From Angiostrongylus vasorum (taxonomy: Eukaryota > Nematoda > Chromadorea > Rhabditida > Metastrongylidae): a stretch of 64,000 nt of DNA. The DNA is taken from the NCBI GenBank assembly GCA_018806985.1, contig JADANN010000353.1, positions 124,001-188,000 of the forward strand, written 5' to 3'. Shown here in pieces: positions 1 through 11,492 of the stretch. Each line of letters starts with the position of its first letter. Within the stretch, counting starts at the first letter, position 1. The notes under the pieces are model-generated. The model was not told the DNA's origin and made no database searches. It worked only from the letters and a program-made list of their open reading frames with translations. A program made the translations under genes and the position numbers.

Positions 1-80
1 ATGCTATGAGTGGAATCGAATGCGCGTCGTCTGCTTGAGGGGTTGATCAACGACTAGAGCTTTTAATCCTTCTATTCTTT
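1..80 (+). mobile_element. SINE-like family B tail at window edge
   Basis: Carries GGTTGATCAACGACTAGAGC and TTAATCCTTCTATTC, the 3' end of family B; the rest lies left of the window. Confidence 0.5.
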
Positions 81-555
81 TCATTGGTTCTTCTGTTTTT
101 TGAGAGTTCTGGTTATTTTGGAGCTTCTCTCAAGTGATGGACATCTCTTTGAAAGATTGAAAGAGAATATGACCATTACGAACAGAGGAAACGTCAATTA
201 AATAGGTTTTTATCTCAGTTTAATCTAAGTGGCTTCTGTTTGCAGGTGCTTTTTAAGTGACTTATCTTTTGTGTCTTTTTGTGTTCGAACTCTGGACCAT
301 GTTTTTTCTGGATTCAGGAGTTTGATAACGGAGCTGTTAGCCTTCTAATGTCACTTTGGTTCAAATGGATTCAATTTCTAACACTACTCCAACTATTTAG
401 AATACAAGTGGTGTTTTCCTGAAGAAAAAATGTTCTTCGTTTGATCTACTTCTGGGTGTATATTTTGTAGATATAATCTTCTATAAAATATGCGATGAAG
501 AGAACGCAATGGTAGTGATGCGCCATTATTAGAAGGACGGTTTACCCTTTCCAGA
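81..555. other. unassigned AT-rich sequence
   Basis: No coding match, tRNA or recognised repeat noticed; short frames only. Confidence 0.5.
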
Positions 556-559
556 TTGG

Positions 560-782
560 GCAGTTGTCATCAGATCAGTCTGGAGTAATCACGTATCGTC
601 TAATCCACGTGGGCATGGATATCTCAGGATACCAAGGAGAATCGACTCGTCTAGCACTCAAAGATATTCGTAGCGATGAGGAAAATCATATAACGATTAT
701 TGACATCCCACCCAATACCCTACGCACTCAGTTTGTTCGCAACCGTCTCTATGATCGTTTGTGCAGCTCAGAAACTGTATGA
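560..782 (+). pseudogene. PLE remnant (linker before GIY-YIG)
   Basis: Encodes [20 protein letters not shown], equivalent to [20 protein letters not shown] in the neighbouring Penelope-like copies, preceded by a diverged equivalent of the [12 protein letters not shown] stretch. The GIY-YIG domain that should follow is absent. Older than the adjacent pair. Confidence 0.75.
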
Positions 783-785
783 TCT

Positions 786-827
786 GTTCCCAGGATCGAC
801 TTTCTATTAACCTCGGCATTGGAATAT
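786..827 (+). repeat. PLE outer flank shared with the second inverted pair
   Basis: A 38-40 bp stretch around GATCGACTTTCT and CCTCGGCATTGG is repeated at 39764-39810, in both cases just outside the left arm of a PLE inverted pair, and missing outside both right arms. Confidence 0.6.
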
Positions 828-3013
828 GAATGCGTCGTTTTCTTGTTCAGCAATCGCGAGGTTGTTAAACAGCATACATTTACTTCCATACAAAAACACA
901 ATACAATACAACAGTAGCTGACGTTTCGGCAGTATCGCCTTCTTCAGAGCCTGGAAGGGTATACTGACATACAATTTACTAGGCCAAACGCTTCAATGAC
1001 ACTTACAAAAAGACGAAAAACTCTATGGTAATTACATGGTCAACAGCTTCTCGAAAAAAACTCACCGCTTTTTTTACGTGCCTTCCCATGAGGAAGATTA
1101 GAACAGCTGATTATGGTCGCATAAGGTTGATGACTGCACCATCCCACATCAGAAATTGATGCGAACATACGGGGTCAGGTCGCGTATGACCTCTGGGCAT
1201 TCATCCCTGCTATTCATTGTAGGGTTTTTGGCATTTATCCAAAAAAGCCTCAAGAAGTTTTCGCGCTGGTGTTCTAGTCTCCTGCGCAAGGATATTGACT
1301 TTTACTTCAAAATCGTCCCCGCTGTGCTTTTGTATCCTATGCGTGCCTAGTGGGGTACTTTGTCTTAGTTTTCGTTTGCCATCTAGGTGTTCTTTTATAC
1401 GGATACACAAAGGCCTGCCCGTTTCGCCAATATATTCATCTCCGCAATTATTACACGAGATCAGGTATATCGTACCTGAACTCATGCAATCACCGTCCCC
1501 TGCCGTAAGGGCAGATTACGCAATTTGTTGTTTCGCATAGACGGTCATACAGGCGGTTACGAACTAACTGACGACGTAGAGTAGCCGGTGGTATTTCAAC
1601 TATCGCTACCGATTCCTCTAGACCTGCCCTTCTTAAGCATCGTTTAATCGCTACGCTTACTTCATCGCTAATAAAGGGCAGCATAAACGGGACTTTCTTT
1701 TTTTTGGCCAAGTGTTTCGCTTGGGCGCATCGCTCTCCTTCTAAACTTATCTCGTGGGGGTTACTATTTCGTAGCCATTGGAGATGGCTATTTGCCGAGC
1801 CAAGTCGCGCGATTCTTCCTTTAGTTCCCCGGTTGTGCACACAGAGGTGGCTGTTCGAAACATGTTTCTCACAAGCGCCCTCTTTGTGTGTGAAGGGTGG
1901 GAAGAAAGGAAGTGAACGAGGATGTTCTTGTTACTTGGCTTTCGGTACCACTTTGTCAGGTAACCGCTACTTGATAGGCTTATCTGGACGTTTAAAAACG
2001 GAAGCCAGTCTTTTCTCGGTTTCTCCCGGGTGAACTTAATGTACTCAGACTGCTCGTTCAATAATTCAAAGCATTTGTCCATCTCCTCCTGCGTAGAGAA
2101 GATGACAAAACAGTCATCTACATATCTGCAGTAGAGTAGTGGCCGGAGATCGAGAGCAGGAGCTTCTATCTTAGACATGAATACAATGGCAAGGCTTGGT
2201 GCCAGTCGCTGTCCCATAGCCAACCCCCTTATTTGCGCGAAATATTTCCCAGACCATCTGAAAATCGAGCAGTTTAGGCACTCCTTTAGGAGAGCCATTA
2301 GCTGCTGAATGGACAAGCCATGCATATTTATTCTTCCTTCATGTTTAACAAGAAGTTCGAAGATGGCTTGCATTGCGGAGTCATTCGATACGTTGGTGTA
2401 CAACGCAGTAACGTCGAAGGACTCCATCACGTACGCGTTATTAGGAGACGCGTTACGTAGACGTTCTAGGAACATTTGGGTGTTTGTGAGGTGAGCTGGA
2501 ATATGGTTAAGCAACTGGGTAAGTATTAGGCTTAAAAAACCAGGTTATTCTATCCGTTGGCCCGTCTACGCAGCTGATGATGGGTCTAACCTTAAATGAT
2601 GACGGATTGGTTGACGCAAGATCATCAGGTGATACCAACTTATGTGTTTTAATAAGTAGGTATAGGACGGGACATGTTGGTGTATCGATTTTAAAGTGCG
2701 AAATAACCGATGGTTTTAAACCTGCAGCCTTTGCCACACTGACCCATTGATTGTTTAGCTTTCGGTATTGACTTTTGTATTCCTTTTCAGAGGATGGGCG
2801 ATAGAGGGTAGCATCACTAAGATGTTCCTCTGTTATCTCAACATCCAGCTGGCGAGGAATAACTACGAACTCTCCCCCCTTATCACTAACAGACAATCTT
2901 ATTCTTTTTGAGTTTATTAATTCTCTAATTTCTCGCATGCCACATTTTTTGTGCGGCTGTAAGGTTAGAGATAAACTTTCTATCGCGGTAGTGATTAAGG
3001 GTCTTGAGAACGC
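828..3013 (-). mobile_element. Penelope-like element, left arm of inverted pair 1
   Basis: Retrotransposon copy on the minus strand: reverse transcriptase then GIY-YIG endonuclease, frames broken. From inside out: N-terminal part at 2507-2938 with LYLLIKTHK and FKVRPIISC; RT core at 1747-2514 with FDVTALYTNV (motif A), [11 protein letters not shown] (motif B) and YVDDCFVIF (catalytic motif C); linker with CVIC at 1490-1840; GIY-YIG at 1210-1485 with [26 protein letters not shown] and the putative catalytic Glu in ARKLLEAF. The 3' tail at 828-1205 ends in a hammerhead-like core. Frame changes occur near 2510 and between the later blocks. PLEs are nuclear retroelements, not viruses. The 5' end stops at the palindrome centre. 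Confidence 0.9.
914..954 (-). ncRNA. small hammerhead-ribozyme-like core in PLE 3' tail
   Basis: On the minus strand: CTGAAGA, a GGC/GCC stem with a 6-nt loop, GAAA, then CGTC. This is the hammerhead core order (CUGANGA, stem II, GAAA, UH). Stem III is only the self-complementary ACGT, and GCT before the core can pair with AGC after the cleavage position as stem I. PLE-associated small hammerheads that act as dimers through a short stem III are known. One extra nucleotide sits between CTGAAGA and stem II. Confidence 0.5.
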
Positions 3014-3108
3014 CGTCCGAAAACATGCGGAATTTTTATGTCAACTCCATCGTTAGGGTCCTGCTGTCTAAAAAAACGTCTTTGGGAAAGGAGATGGTGG
3101 TAGTGACA
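3014..3108. other. spacer of PLE palindrome 1
   Basis: About 95 bp of non-palindromic sequence between the 5' ends of the two PLE arms. The left arm ends TCTTGAGAACGC and the right begins GCGTTCTCAAGA. No similarity to the arms or to other window repeats was noticed. Confidence 0.7.
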
Positions 3109-5299
3109 GCGTTCTCAAGACCCTTAATCACTGTCTGCGATGAAAGTTTATCTCTAACCTGCAGCCGCAGCAAAAATGATGGCATGCAGAAAAGTTAGAG
3201 AAATTAATAAACTCAAAAAGAATAGAGATTGTCTGTTATGATAAAGGGGAGAGTTCGTAGTTATTCCTCGCCAGCTGGATGTTGAATAACAGAGGAACAT
3301 CTTAGTGATGCTACCCTCTATCGCCCATCCTCTGAAAAGGAATACAAAAGTCAATACCGAAAGCTAAACAATCAATGGGTCAGTGTGGCAAAAGGACTGC
3401 AGGTTTAAAACCATCGGTTATTTCGCACTTTAAAATCGATACACCAACATGTCCCGTCCTATACCTACTTATTAAAACACATAAGTTGGTATCACCTGAT
3501 GATCTTGCGTCAACCAATCCGTCATCATTTAAGGTTAGACCCATCATCAGCTGCGTAGACGGGGCCAACGGATAGAATAACCTGGGTTTTTAAGCCTAAT
3601 ACTTACCCAGTTGCTTAACCATATTCCAGCTCACCTCACAAACACCCAAATGTTCCTAGAACGTCTACGTAACGCGTCTCCTAATAACGCGTACGTGATG
3701 GAGTCCTTCGACGTTACTGCGTTGTACACCAACGTATCGAATGACTCCGCAATGCAAGCCATCTTCGAACTTCTTGTTAAACATGAAGGAAGAATAAATA
3801 TGCATGGCTTGTCCATTCAGCAGCTAATGGCTCTCCCTAAAGGAGTGCCTAAACTGCTCGATTTTCAGATGGTCTGGGAAATATTTCGCGCAAATAAGGG
3901 GGGTTGGCTATGGGACAGCGACTGGCACCAAGCCTTGCCATTGTATTCATGTCTAAGATAGAAGCTCCTGCTCTCGATCTCCGGCCACTACTCTACTGCA
4001 GATATGTAGATGACTGTTTTGTCATCTTCTCTACGCAGGAGGAGATGGACAAATGCTTTGAATTATTGAACGAGCAGTCTGAGTACATTAAGTTCACCCG
4101 GGAGAAACCGAGAAAAGACTGGCTTCCGTTTTTAAACGTCCAGATAAGCCTATCAAGTAGCGGTTACCTGACAAAGTGGTACCGAAAGCCAAGTAACAAG
4201 AACATCCTCGTTCACTTCCTTTCTTCCCACCCTTCACACACAAAGAGGGCGCTTGTGAGAAACATGTTTCGAACAGCCACCTCTGTGTGCACAACCAGGG
4301 GAACTAAAGGAAGAATCGCGCGACTTGGCTCGGCAAATAGCCATCTCCAATGGCTACGAAATAGTAACCCCACGAGATAAGTTTAGAAGGAGAGCGATGC
4401 GCCCAAGCGAAACACTTGGCCAAAAAAAAGAAAGTCCCGTTTATGCTGCCCTTTATTAGCGATGAAGTAAGCGTAGCGATTAAACGATGCTTAAGAAGGG
4501 CAGGTCTAGAGGAATCGGTAGCGATAGTTGAAATACCACCGGCTACTCTACGTCGTCAGTTAGTTCGTAACCGCCTGTATGACCGTCTATGCGAAACAAC
4601 AAATTGCGTAATCTGCCCTTACGGCAGGGGACGGTGATTGCATGAGTTCAGGTACGATATACCTGATCTCGTGTAATAATTGCGGAGATGAATATATTGG
4701 CGAAACGGGCAGGCCTTTGTGTATCCGTATAAAAGAACACCTAGATGGCAAACGAAAACTAAGACAAAGTACCCCACTAGGCACGCATAGGATACAAAAG
4801 CACAGCGGGGACGATTTTGAAGTAAAAGTCAATATCCTTGCGCAGGAGACTAGAACACCAGCGCGAAAACTTCTTGAGGCTTTTTGGATAAATGCCAAAA
4901 AACCCTACAATGAATAACAGGGGATGAATGCCCAGAGGTCATACGCGACCTGACCCCGTATGTTCGCATCAATTTCTGATGTGGGATGGTGCAGTCATCA
5001 ACCTTATGCGACCATAATCAGCTGTTCTAATCTTCCTCATGGGAAGGCACGTAAAAAAAGCGGTGAGTTTTTTCGAGAAGCTGTTGACCATGTAATTACC
5101 ATAGAGTTTTTCGTCTTTTTGTAAGTGTCATTGAAGCGTTTGGCCTAGTAAATTGTATGTCAGTATACCCTTCCAGGCTCTGAAGAAGGCGATACTGCCG
5201 AAACGTCAGCTACTGTTGTATTGTATTGTGTTTTTGTATGGAAGTAAATGTATGCTGTTTAACAACCTCGCGATTGCTGAACAAGAAAACGACGCATTC
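3109..5299 (+). mobile_element. Penelope-like element, right arm of inverted pair 1
   Basis: Near-identical inverse copy of the left arm, plus strand. RT blocks at 3375-3575, 3611-3961 and 3904-4380, linker at 4416-4637, GIY-YIG at 4642-4917, 3' tail to 5299. It shares the left arm's frame break before LLNHIPAH, and adds single-base insertions in homopolymers (near 3390, 3563, 3834, 3901 and 4299) that split the frames further. The GIY-YIG block keeps IYL, YIGETGR, RIKEHL and the ARKLLEAF Glu. Arms run 5' to 5', so the 3' tails with hammerhead-like cores point outward. Confidence 0.9.
5173..5213 (+). ncRNA. small hammerhead-ribozyme-like core in PLE 3' tail
   Basis: Mirror of the core at 914-954, with identical conserved positions: CTGAAGA, GGC-GATACT-GCC stem-loop, GAAACGTC and flanking GCT/AGC pairing. 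Lies at the outer end of the right PLE arm. Confidence 0.5.
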
Positions 5300-8200
5300 T
5301 ATTTTGTTTGTTTTCTGTTGGCTTCATACACGACATGCTAGTCATCTGAACCAATAATTGAATGAATAAAGTAAATATTGAGTAGTACTTTCGGAGGTTT
5401 TCATCGAAAACACTGAAGATGTCAATTTGGAAATCGGATGACAGCACTGCGACACATTCGTCATGGAATGTATTCCGTCCAACGATCACAGTTAGAGGTC
5501 ATCTTGCACGTGCCAACGGCGTTACATCTTTCACGGTCGCACCTCGTCTGGCTGTTTTTTCCTTCGTTTTCTTTTTTTCCGTCTTTGCAATGAAACCACA
5601 TGTTTACGATGTGGTGCAGCGATGACAGAAACTGTTTGCAGTGTAGATTAACGTAGTTCATCGAAGTCATCTGAAAAAATCGTACTATTGATTACTTCAT
5701 GCTACTCATAAGTATTCATTCGTTAGTTCTATGTACGATTTCATAATATTTTCTACGATGCTGAGATATTTGCAAAACTCCGGACCGCAGGTGTCTGCGG
5801 TGGGGAACGAATGCGGTATTTCATAATGTATTATCTAGGTCCTGCCATCTAGGCGCCCAATTTCGTAATCCCACGTAATAAGCCTCTCTTGACTTCATGA
5901 ATCACATATGCCTCATATGAGTGGCTGGAAACTGATCGGCGAAAACAAGCTTATTTCAGCTCATAGAGGAGTTTATTAGTTGGAATTAAATCTTTTAAAA
6001 ATCACAGGTTTTTGCCAATTAGATAAAAGTTTTGCTATTTAGCTGTGATGGAATTCTGATTCTTTGGAGCTCACAGATCACTTCATTCTTGTTTTGTTCA
6101 TCGAAGCTCAGCCTGCAGTTGTGCTCCCGAACGCATCGTTGATGTTGATTGATGCCTCACTTATGTTTACATTTCGTTTTTTCGTCTAATTCCTCTGGAA
6201 ATTCGTGTTTTAAGTAAATTTAGGATGAAAACGATCTTGTTTAGTAGTTAAGTAGATCCATTGAGCGGAGCAAAGTCTCTTGTACTATTTTGCTTAGACT
6301 ACTGTTCCCAGATAGTTCAGTTGTCGATAAATTGCTGTTACTTATAGGAAACGCCATCATCGTTCGGAATGTATTAATTATAGTCCAATTTTCGGCAAAA
6401 TTACGTAGTACGTGATTTTACACAAATAAACAATGACTAAGCCTTAATAGTCATTCTGTGTTTGAGAAAAGCACTAAGTTAGTCCGCAGTCACTAGGTTT
6501 GCACAATTATTGGCCATGTCTGGTATAAACGACCCGCCTTCCGGCCTTTCATGTTGCAAAGTTCGAAATGTTCTACATCAGGATGAGAAATGAAGGGTGG
6601 GATGCTGAACTGAGAATCGTATCAGTTGACGAGAGCGTGTACTTACTCACCTTTGTAGAACGGTTCATTTTCCAAAAATTGGCTCCTAGAGAAGGATTGT
6701 CACCTTTCGAATTAGAGTGGTTATCTGTATACACCAGTAGTCCGTGACAAATTTCGACCTGTTTAATCGAAGGCCTTTTTAACTAGCGAAGAGGTTAAAC
6801 GCAAACAAGAAGCGACCACATACACAAGTTGTCCTGATAAATTGGTTCCAGCTGATGGGTTCAGACCCCTCGAATTAGAAAGGCTTTCAAAAGGTCTTGC
6901 TCGGGGAACTTAAGAGCATTTCCTCAAGAAATACACCGAGGACTTCTCTAGTGATCCCCTTTTGTACTTGTTCGATAGTGTAATACTTAGTGACAGTTTA
7001 TGGCTCGACACATGGAAATCTTGTTTATGCACGGACCCTTGGGAAAAGCCTTAGCTCACCATCATATTACCATACTTCAGTTGTTGCTAGGTCGTTACCA
7101 TAATTCACATAGGATGAGCTCTTTCATTGGTTTGAGCGACGTCTTCAGTGTTTCGCCGTTCGTGAAAAGCAGATAACGAGGCAAAGAATAACCATACAGT
7201 CTTCCTTTCATCTTGAAAGAGTAATATTGCAGTCTTTATCAACCATATGTAATGTGTATGGTTCATTTCTCGACATTGTGATCTAAACTAAGAAACAGTT
7301 CGTCATTTCCATTTGAAGACTCATCTTAAAAGAATTATATGCGAGGAGTAGCTGCTGAAAGTGGATACTAGTCGTCGCAATGTAGCAAACCAACCTACGC
7401 AATGGCTTACATAACTTAATCTGGGGCAACCTGGGAACGCCTCAACATAACGATCTTGGGGGTTAAAGTGTAGGAAATTTTCCCAACCAGAGAAGAATCA
7501 AGTGGGAGTTGTTCAGAGCCCCTCACAAAGAGGTATCATTCAAGTTCAAGTTCCTTAGCAGATTGTTTAACATACGGTTTTCTCTGTAATCTTGTTCTGC
7601 AATATCTCGACAAGGTGTTTATGATGTTCCGTTACACAAGGTTTTTTGAAATTCGGGGAAAAATGACCAAGAGACTACTATATGAAGATTGAATAGTTGA
7701 TTTGGATGGAATTTGTATTCATTTTGTGCTTCGTATTTAAGCCTTTAATGTCATCGTAATATTTCCCTCAATGGTTCATCGCCTTGTTGTGACTATCGGG
7801 CCTGTCTTAGGGGTGTCGGACTACGGCCCACAGCGGGTGGATTATCTCCTAGCAGGATCTCCCAAGCTGAGAATGAGTTCGACTTTTTCCATTCAGAAGC
7901 CCGACTAAGATTAAAGCAATACCTTAGAACAGTTTCCTCAGCTTAAGGCATAACATCTCTATATGTTTTGGAGTTTGGGATGAGAACTTTAAAGCATTCT
8001 TTCCTTCCTTGGCTTTTATGTGTGCTTATGAATCTTAAATCATTATGTTTTCTTTAATCGATAGAGATTATCATACGTAGATGTCTTATCACTGGGTGCG
8101 GGTGAGAGTGGCGGAATAGCAAAAATGCGTGTGTCAGTAGAAAAATATCACAACACAACATACTTTGGGTGTCCATTTTAATCGATGGTTCATCTCCGGT

Positions 8201-8574
8201 ATCATTTCGTTTCTGTTTAGTCGCATATTTATCGTTGTCCTCGCGATCATGTACGTTTTTCGTTTTTCCGCTTTTTTTAGTTTGAAATGCAATATAGGTA
8301 GAATGACAGTCAGGTTCAATTCTCAATACCACCAAGATCCCTTCTCTAAGGTTTTGTTGCTTCATCATGACATGATGGTGTACGTCACTGCTGAACTGCT
8401 ATTGGGGTGATTCGTTCTCTGGCAGCTTCATCGGTGGTCTAAAGCCTCAGTGTCACCAAGATCCCTTCTCTAAGGTTTCGAACAGTTGCACTGTCCTTTA
8501 AAGAATCTGTTTATGAGGCGAAAAAATTTGAAGAAATCCTAGTTAAAATCAAAATGTTTTAACCTTTTTACTGC
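5300..8574. other. gene-free sequence upstream of sbp-1
   Basis: Apart from the family C fragment at 5753-5830, no coding similarity was recognised. A 20-bp AAGATCCCTTCTCTAAGGTT motif occurs at 8334 and again at 8459 (short direct repeat). Frames are short and uninformative. Confidence 0.5.
5753..5830 (-). mobile_element. family C left-arm fragment
   Basis: CTACGATGCTGAGATATTTG and CCGCAGGTGTCTGCGGTGGG, then AACGAATGCGGTATTTC. Confidence 0.45.
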
Positions 8575-8995
8575 CTATTCTTCTTTCATGGTAGGGTAGG
8601 GCGTAAAATACAAACATAAGGATGCCGAGCTGTGAGCAAAACTTGGAACCTCAGTTGGGTTTTGAACCCTGCAAATGCGCTTACCTGGATTTGGGTGCTC
8701 TCCACCACACCAACCAAAGTTTCTGCTTGGCCTTTCTCTAAGCAAGATCTTTACTCTATTGGTGCTATCAGCAATCACCCTTCAACGGGAATGATCTGGG
8801 AAGCACAAATCGGCATATATAACACCGATAGCGCAAAAACATGGCTGAGAGAGAGCTAACAAAGAACATCGGTTGGTGTGGTGGATAGCGAGTGACCCGG
8901 TAAAGGCAGTCGCGATCTTGAAGCCTATTTGAGGTTTCGAGTTGTGCTAATATCTCAGCATCCCTATGGTTGTGCTTCACAAATTTTAATTACTT
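8575..8995. mobile_element. fold-back repeat family C
   Basis: Two inverted arms about 170 bp each. Left arm: ACTGCCTATTC, ATGGTAGGGTAGGGCGTAAA, ACATAAGGATGCCGAGC. Right arm: ATATCTCAGCATCCCTATGG through GGCTACTTACAGG. The centre carries CTGATAGCACC/ATCAGCAATCACCCTTCAAC. Arms diverged. Confidence 0.5.
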
Positions 8996-9119
8996 GGCTA
9001 CTTACAGGAAAAAAAGCGTTAAGGAGTAGAATTTTGGACAGAATTCGCAGGAAAGATAGCGATTGTAATCAGCGGGACAAAAATTTTTCTATTGTTGCTG
9101 TAATTATAAAAACAATACT

Positions 9120-9500
9120 TTTCACTATTATTACATCACCCCACGTCACATATATTACAATATGCAGGTCCCAGCACTTCTTTACATTCGACTCCTTTCC
9201 TCGTATCCACCTTCCACGAAGGTCTTCGAACCTTTCGTGCGTGAGTTCGTCTGCTGCTTGAGGATTGTCGTCTTCATAATGAATGTCGTTGAATGCTGGT
9301 TAAGTCGATCTCCATGGAATCCTGAGATATCCATGCTAGGGTGTTTCCACATGGGTCAAAGAGGTGGCTTTATCTCAGACTACTCAGGTACCAATTCCAT
9401 GAATCCAGGGGGACGAAATGCTGGCTTGGTTCGATGCGGCATCGAACCGTGGTCTAGGTGAGTTAGTCCACCAACGTAATGAGTGGGATCAGTACCTCAA
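9120..9500 (-). mobile_element. SINE-like family A copy, inverted
   Basis: Reverse complement of the family: tail-side TTATTACATCACCCCACGTC, body GTCCCAGCACTTCTTTACAT, and a head with GGTTCGATGC-type B-box near 9430 and a diverged A-box near 9460. Confidence 0.5.
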
Positions 9501-9639
9501 CTACCCTGGAATGAAAAAAATAAGGAAGAAAATGGATAAAAATGCTGGCGAATTTTTTTGAAGTTGGGAAAATTGCTGGGTTCTATGTGAAACAAAGTCA
9601 AAATGTATGATGGGATAAAATTGTTAATTCAATCTCTGC

Positions 9640-10015
9640 TTTTTTCATCCGATCCAGCTTCACGTTTATTTTGCGGATCCCAGCACTTCTCACATTCGAT
9701 TCGTTTTCCTGCATCTATCATCCACGAAAATCTTCCAACTTTCTACGTGTGGCTTCGGCTGCTGCTTGAGGATTTCCGTTTCATGTCGAATGTCATAGAA
9801 TGCTGGTCGAGTCAATTCTCCCTGGAGTCCTGAGATAGCCGGGCTTGAGCGTTCGTAGTTAGAGTGCAGAAAGTGGTTTTTTCTCGGACAAGTCCGGCGC
9901 CAATTTCCCGACTCCGGAGGTGATGAGAGACTTGGTGGGCCCGGGGCACAATCGAACCAGCACCATGCTCGTGATGACCGACATCACTACCACTATACTA
10001 TCCGCCCCCATTCAA
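9640..10015 (-). mobile_element. SINE-like family A copy, inverted
   Basis: Body GATCCCAGCACTTCTCACAT, GGCTTCGGCTGCTGCTTGAG and GGAGTCCTGAGATAGCCGGG; head side ATCGAACCAGCACCATGCTC (inverted B-box) and ACCACTATACTATCCGCCCC (inverted A-box). Confidence 0.55.
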
Positions 10016-10479
10016 TCGTTATTACCTAATTAAGTTATGCAACGCGAAAGTGCATGAAATTAGCATTGTAACGATATATAATAGCTTGAGATTAGAAGAA
10101 ACCTTTTACGATAAGATGTACAAGGAAAGTGAGGCTGCGGATCCGGCAATAATTTCTTAACAGCCTAATGCGTTTTTCATGATGGTGTGTTCATGACAAC
10201 TAACCAGCGGTTCATTTCTGAACAAGTCGTTTGTTATTGACATTATAGCTTTTCGTCGGTCAACTATTTTCGTTCTTTCTGCTGTTATTTCACTTGAGTC
10301 TCGATTTTTTTTCGTTCATACCTTTTATTTGTTCGTACCTTTATCAGTCCTCTCTCTCTCTATCTGTTTGTCTTTGTCACCGCTTCCACCCCGTACCTCT
10401 TCTCGACGTAAATCCTTTCTTCTTTATCTCCATTTGCTGTTCCTCATACCGTAGCGGTAGTACTGCATCATTACGAGAA

Positions 10480-10680
10480 AGGCCACGTGTAGCGCAGTGA
10501 TTCACGGTGTTCTGTAATGTATATCTGGTCTTTGGTTCAATTCTACTCTTTGAGCTAACCAAGATGTCACTCCTTAAGGGTTGTGAGAGACATCGGTCAT
10601 CCACCGTAATTCATTGCATAGGTCAGGTGTACATTCAGTCACCTCCATGGTAGTGCGAATGGAGTGAATGCATGGCACAC
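10480..10680 (+). mobile_element. diverged SINE-like family B copy
   Basis: Head ACGTGTAGCGCAGTGATTCA and GGTTCAATTCT, later GTACATTCAGTCACCTCCAT. Internal parts deleted or diverged. Confidence 0.4.
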
Positions 10681-11159
10681 TCCAACCGCATTATTCAGCC
10701 CCATATACCTTATGCCTACTGCTTAATGAACATAAGTTACAAGGAATTTTTTGTTAAAAGTAATTGTTTGAATGTTTCCGGTCTGTTGGCTAGTCTATCT
10801 GCGAGTGTGAAGTGTTTTAGAATTTGTGATAGAAAAGTAGTCTTTCTTCCGCTTGCTTTTGTATCTGGATGATATACAGCCCTGTCCCTCTTTCGATCCA
10901 AGTTATTGGTTTCTACAATGTAGTTTTTTCCGATGAAATTTGGGCTGGGTGGTGTATTTGATGAACCTTTCGCTATGTTATAGCGCTTATCCCTTTTGAT
11001 TAACAATGGAGGTTCTTCGTTCAGTCATCCGTCGATCATTATGAATGTGAAAGGAAAATTCGTCTGTGAATTTTTTTCGGTTCTCTAACTTTCTTCCACT
11101 TTTTGCAACCTGCGCGTCTTTTTCTTTTAAAAAACCTGCAAAAGCCGAAACAGTGTTAT

Positions 11160-11163
11160 ATAC

Positions 11164-11200
<37 letters not shown>

Positions 11201-11222
11201 ATATATGTATATATATATAAAG
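11160..11222. repeat. (TA)n microsatellite
   Basis: TA and TATG dinucleotide tract immediately outside an inverted family B copy; its open frames are meaningless. Confidence 0.9.
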
Positions 11223-11254
11223 GATGAAACTGTCGGCGCGGCGCTCGCGACTCC

Positions 11255-11492
11255 GGAGAGATGTGCCATGCATTCCACTTCATTAAGCATTGTCAGAGGC
11301 TATCGAATGCATATCTCACCTTTACAGTGACTCATAGTCACCTACCGTAGTGAACCAATGCTGCTATCCTCCCAGACAAGTTTGATACCAATTCGCCGAC
11401 CCCAAGGGGACGGAGGGCTTGGTGGGCTTGGGGCGCGGGGGTCGATCCCATGTGAATTGCAGACCACTGCACTACACGTGATCTTTTAAATA
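11255..11492 (-). mobile_element. SINE-like family B copy, inverted
   Basis: Inverted family B with GAGAGATGTGCCATGCATTC, GCATTGTCAGAGGC, AAGTTTGATACCAATTCGCC and head ACCACTGCACTACACGTGAT. Flanked on both sides by (TA)n tracts. Confidence 0.55.
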
